From: Phycisphaerales bacterium UBA7708
GTDB taxonomy: Bacteria > Planctomycetota > Phycisphaerae > Sedimentisphaerales > Anaerohalosphaeraceae
Reading direction: 5' to 3'
Length of the DNA: 7,192 nucleotides
NCBI GenBank assembly: GCA_002482415.1
Contig: DLFY01000079.1
Location: 1,925-9,116, forward strand
Position 1 is the stretch's first letter. Every line of letters starts with the position of its first letter. Below are positions 5,821 through 7,192 of the stretch, in pieces. The notes under the pieces were generated by a model. It saw only the letters and a program-made list of their open reading frames with translations. It ran no database searches and was not told the DNA's origin. The position numbers and the translations under genes are program-made.

Positions 5821-6348
5821 ATGGTCGAGAAAGATAACAAAAGCGTACGATTTTTCAGCCTGTACACTACGGTACAGGGGCGTGTGTATGCGTTTTTACT
5901 GATGCTGCTGCACAATCGCAATGCCGCTGAGGAGCTGCTGCAGGATACCGCGGCGACGATGTGGGAAAAGTTCGATACGTTCAGAGAGGGGGAAAACTTC
6001 GGGGCCTGGGCGATTGCCATCGCGCGCAACAAGGCGTTTGAGTATCTTCGCAGCAATAAGAAAATGAAGATGCTGTTTTCGGAAGAGTGCTATCAAAAGA
6101 TGGTTGAGAAGGCGTCTGAATCGTCGTCTGATTTTCATGCCCGTCTCAATGCGCTGGAGCAGTGCATCCGAAAACTGGAACTTGACCAGCGTCAACTGCT
6201 TCAGCTTCGCTACCAGGACAACGTGCCGGTCAAGGAGATTTCGCAGCAGATCGGCGGTTCGCCGCGGCTGGTATATAAACGATTAGTTTGTATTTTCGAG
6301 CTGATGCGGGTGTGCATTCAGCGTACCGTAGCTCAGCAGGAACTCTAA
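5821..6348 (+). CDS. ECF RNA polymerase sigma factor, Rhodopirellula/Verrucomicrobium type
   Basis: An alternative sigma factor of 175 residues that would direct RNA polymerase to a small regulon. Sigma region 2 covers about residues 12-81, with the core-binding segment AAEELLQDTAATMWEKF (35-51) and the -10-recognition part FGAWAIAIARNKAFEYLR (60-77). Sigma region 4 covers about 108-170, with the helix-turn-helix VKEISQQIGGSPRLVYKRL (137-155). The WEKF-DTF and FGAW-AIA patterns and the length fit the planctomycete/verrucomicrobial ECF class that is usually paired with FecR-domain proteins. There is no extra C-terminal domain. The ATG at 5821 is the only reasonable start: the in-frame TGA at 5809 closes the frame upstream, and the next ATG is too far inside region 2. 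No clear Shine-Dalgarno sequence precedes it. The FecR gene begins 8 bases after the stop codon, so the two are almost certainly one operon. The signal and target genes are not visible. Confidence 0.93.
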   Translation: MVEKDNKSVRFFSLYTTVQGRVYAFLLMLLHNRNAAEELLQDTAATMWEKFDTFREGENFGAWAIAIARNKAFEYLRSNKKMKMLFSEECYQKMVEKASESSSDFHARLNALEQCIRKLELDQRQLLQLRYQDNVPVKEISQQIGGSPRLVYKRLVCIFELMRVCIQRTVAQQEL

Positions 6349-6356
6349 ACGGTCTT

Positions 6357-7192
6357 ATGAATAGAATGGAATTTGACATCCTGATTTTGAATCTGCTTGA
6401 AAATGGTCTGAGCGACCAGGAACTCCGGCAGCTTCAGGATATCCTGGTCAGCAGTCCTGAGCACCTCGAACGCTACTGCGAGTTTGTCAAAAATTACGCG
6501 GCGCTTCAGGTCAAAATTGATTCCGGGCTGACCCTTGTGCCCAAAGGGGCAGCCGATTCCAAGTCGCTGGACATGTCTTTGTGGCAGGCGCTGGCCGAGC
6601 AGGAGCGGCAGGCCGAAACGGTTGAAATCCGTCCGGTCGCCCAGGCGCCTGAATTGATTATGGGGGTTCGTGAGAAACGACGCCAGCTTCAATTGCCGCG
6701 CAGGATATCCCGGCTCGGTCTGTATACGGCGATCTTGGGCTGGGTGGCGATGTTTCTGGTGATTGGTTATGTCATCCGGCATCCGCGGCAGGTTACACTG
6801 CCGACGGCGACGCTGATTGAAGGTGTAGCCGCCCGCTGGCAGGATCATACCTTTGAGGGCAAAGCCGGGACACGCCTTTATAATACCGATACGCCTCGTC
6901 AGTTGGCTGCGGGTCTGGTTAAAATCCGCATGGACAGCGGGGCGGAGATTCTGGTACAGGGGCCGGCGGAGTTCTGTGCCGAAGATACGAATCAATTCTA
7001 TATTGCGTTTGGAAAAATCAGTTCCATCGTACCGCCGGGTGCAGAGGGTTTTGTTGTTCGCACGCCGTCGGCGACGGTGGTGGATTACGGCACCGAGTTC
7101 GGGATGCTGGTGGAAAAAACAGGACGTACCGAGGCGCATGTCTTCAAGGGGCAGGTGGAATTACGATGCGGCTCGGATCCGATCCGTCATGG
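6357..7192 (+). CDS. FecR-domain membrane protein, probable anti-sigma partner (partial, runs off right edge)
   Basis: The frame is open from the ATG at 6357 to the end of the window, 278 codons without a stop. Residues 1-50 (MNRMEFDILILNLLENGLSD, then SSPEHLERYCEFVKNYAAL) form a helical cytoplasmic segment. Planctomycete FecR-type proteins usually have such a segment, probably for contacting the sigma factor. A positively charged stretch (REKRRQ, PRRISR; 105-119) leads into a single membrane segment at about 121-140, so the remainder should be outside the cytoplasm. The FecR domain lies at about 186-270, with GAEILVQGPAEF (195-206) and the hallmark GFVVRTPSATVVDYGTEFG (231-249) and AHVFKGQVEL (260-269). 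Relatives often carry a C-terminal LamG-like domain; whether this one does lies beyond the window. It begins 8 bases after the sigma gene stop, consistent with coupled translation. A second ATG at 6366 is an alternative start. The likely job is to hold or signal to the upstream ECF sigma factor; this is inferred from gene pairing. Confidence 0.9.
   Translation, partial: MNRMEFDILILNLLENGLSDQELRQLQDILVSSPEHLERYCEFVKNYAALQVKIDSGLTLVPKGAADSKSLDMSLWQALAEQERQAETVEIRPVAQAPELIMGVREKRRQLQLPRRISRLGLYTAILGWVAMFLVIGYVIRHPRQVTLPTATLIEGVAARWQDHTFEGKAGTRLYNTDTPRQLAAGLVKIRMDSGAEILVQGPAEFCAEDTNQFYIAFGKISSIVPPGAEGFVVRTPSATVVDYGTEFGMLVEKTGRTEAHVFKGQVELRCGSDPIRH

Noticed and set aside
6345..7139. 264-codon open frame on the minus strand at the right end
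   Set aside because: Antisense shadow of the FecR-domain gene, whose plus-strand frame has the family hallmarks. The minus-strand protein is rich in R, H, Q and N with no domain.

Overview
The window looks like chromosome from a planctomycete, most likely of the Phycisphaerae type. That inference rests mainly on the right end, where a sigma factor of the Rhodopirellula/Verrucomicrobium ECF class sits directly in front of a membrane-anchored FecR-domain protein, a pairing typical of Planctomycetota. Base composition is moderate and no mobile element, tRNA, rRNA or CRISPR array was seen.

Positions 1-4604, minus strand: an L-arabinose-type sugar utilisation locus, read right to left. It starts with a promoter (-35 TTGACG, -10 TACTAT) for a GntR/LacI-hybrid transcription regulator (3489-4496). 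A lipoprotein aldose 1-epimerase (2279-3433), an SGLT-like sodium/sugar symporter (474-2240), a strong intrinsic terminator (437-462) and the start of ribulokinase araB (1-371, cut by the window edge) follow. The inferred logic is that the cell-surface mutarotase interconverts sugar anomers, the symporter imports the sugar with sodium, ribulokinase phosphorylates L-ribulose, and the regulator senses the sugar or a derivative. The isomerase and epimerase (araA, araD) are not in the window and may lie to the left.

Positions 4707-5582, minus strand: prmC, the release-factor glutamine methyltransferase. It has its own promoter with a perfect TATAAT -10 box and is not beside prfA.

Positions 5583-5820: a divergent intergenic region. 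It holds the prmC promoter and, on the plus strand, a possible 19-residue leader peptide with a strong Shine-Dalgarno sequence.

Positions 5821-7192, plus strand: an ECF sigma factor gene, then after 8 bases a FecR-domain gene with one transmembrane segment that runs off the right edge. It is open to the edge, so it is easily missed by ORF callers that demand a stop codon.

No wholly new system is evident. The points most worth a second look are regulatory: the terminator plus five-copy heptamer repeat in front of araB, the direct repeats over the regulator promoter, the inverted repeat in its leader, the possible dual start of the epimerase, and the leader ORF before a sigma gene that lacks a clear ribosome binding site.
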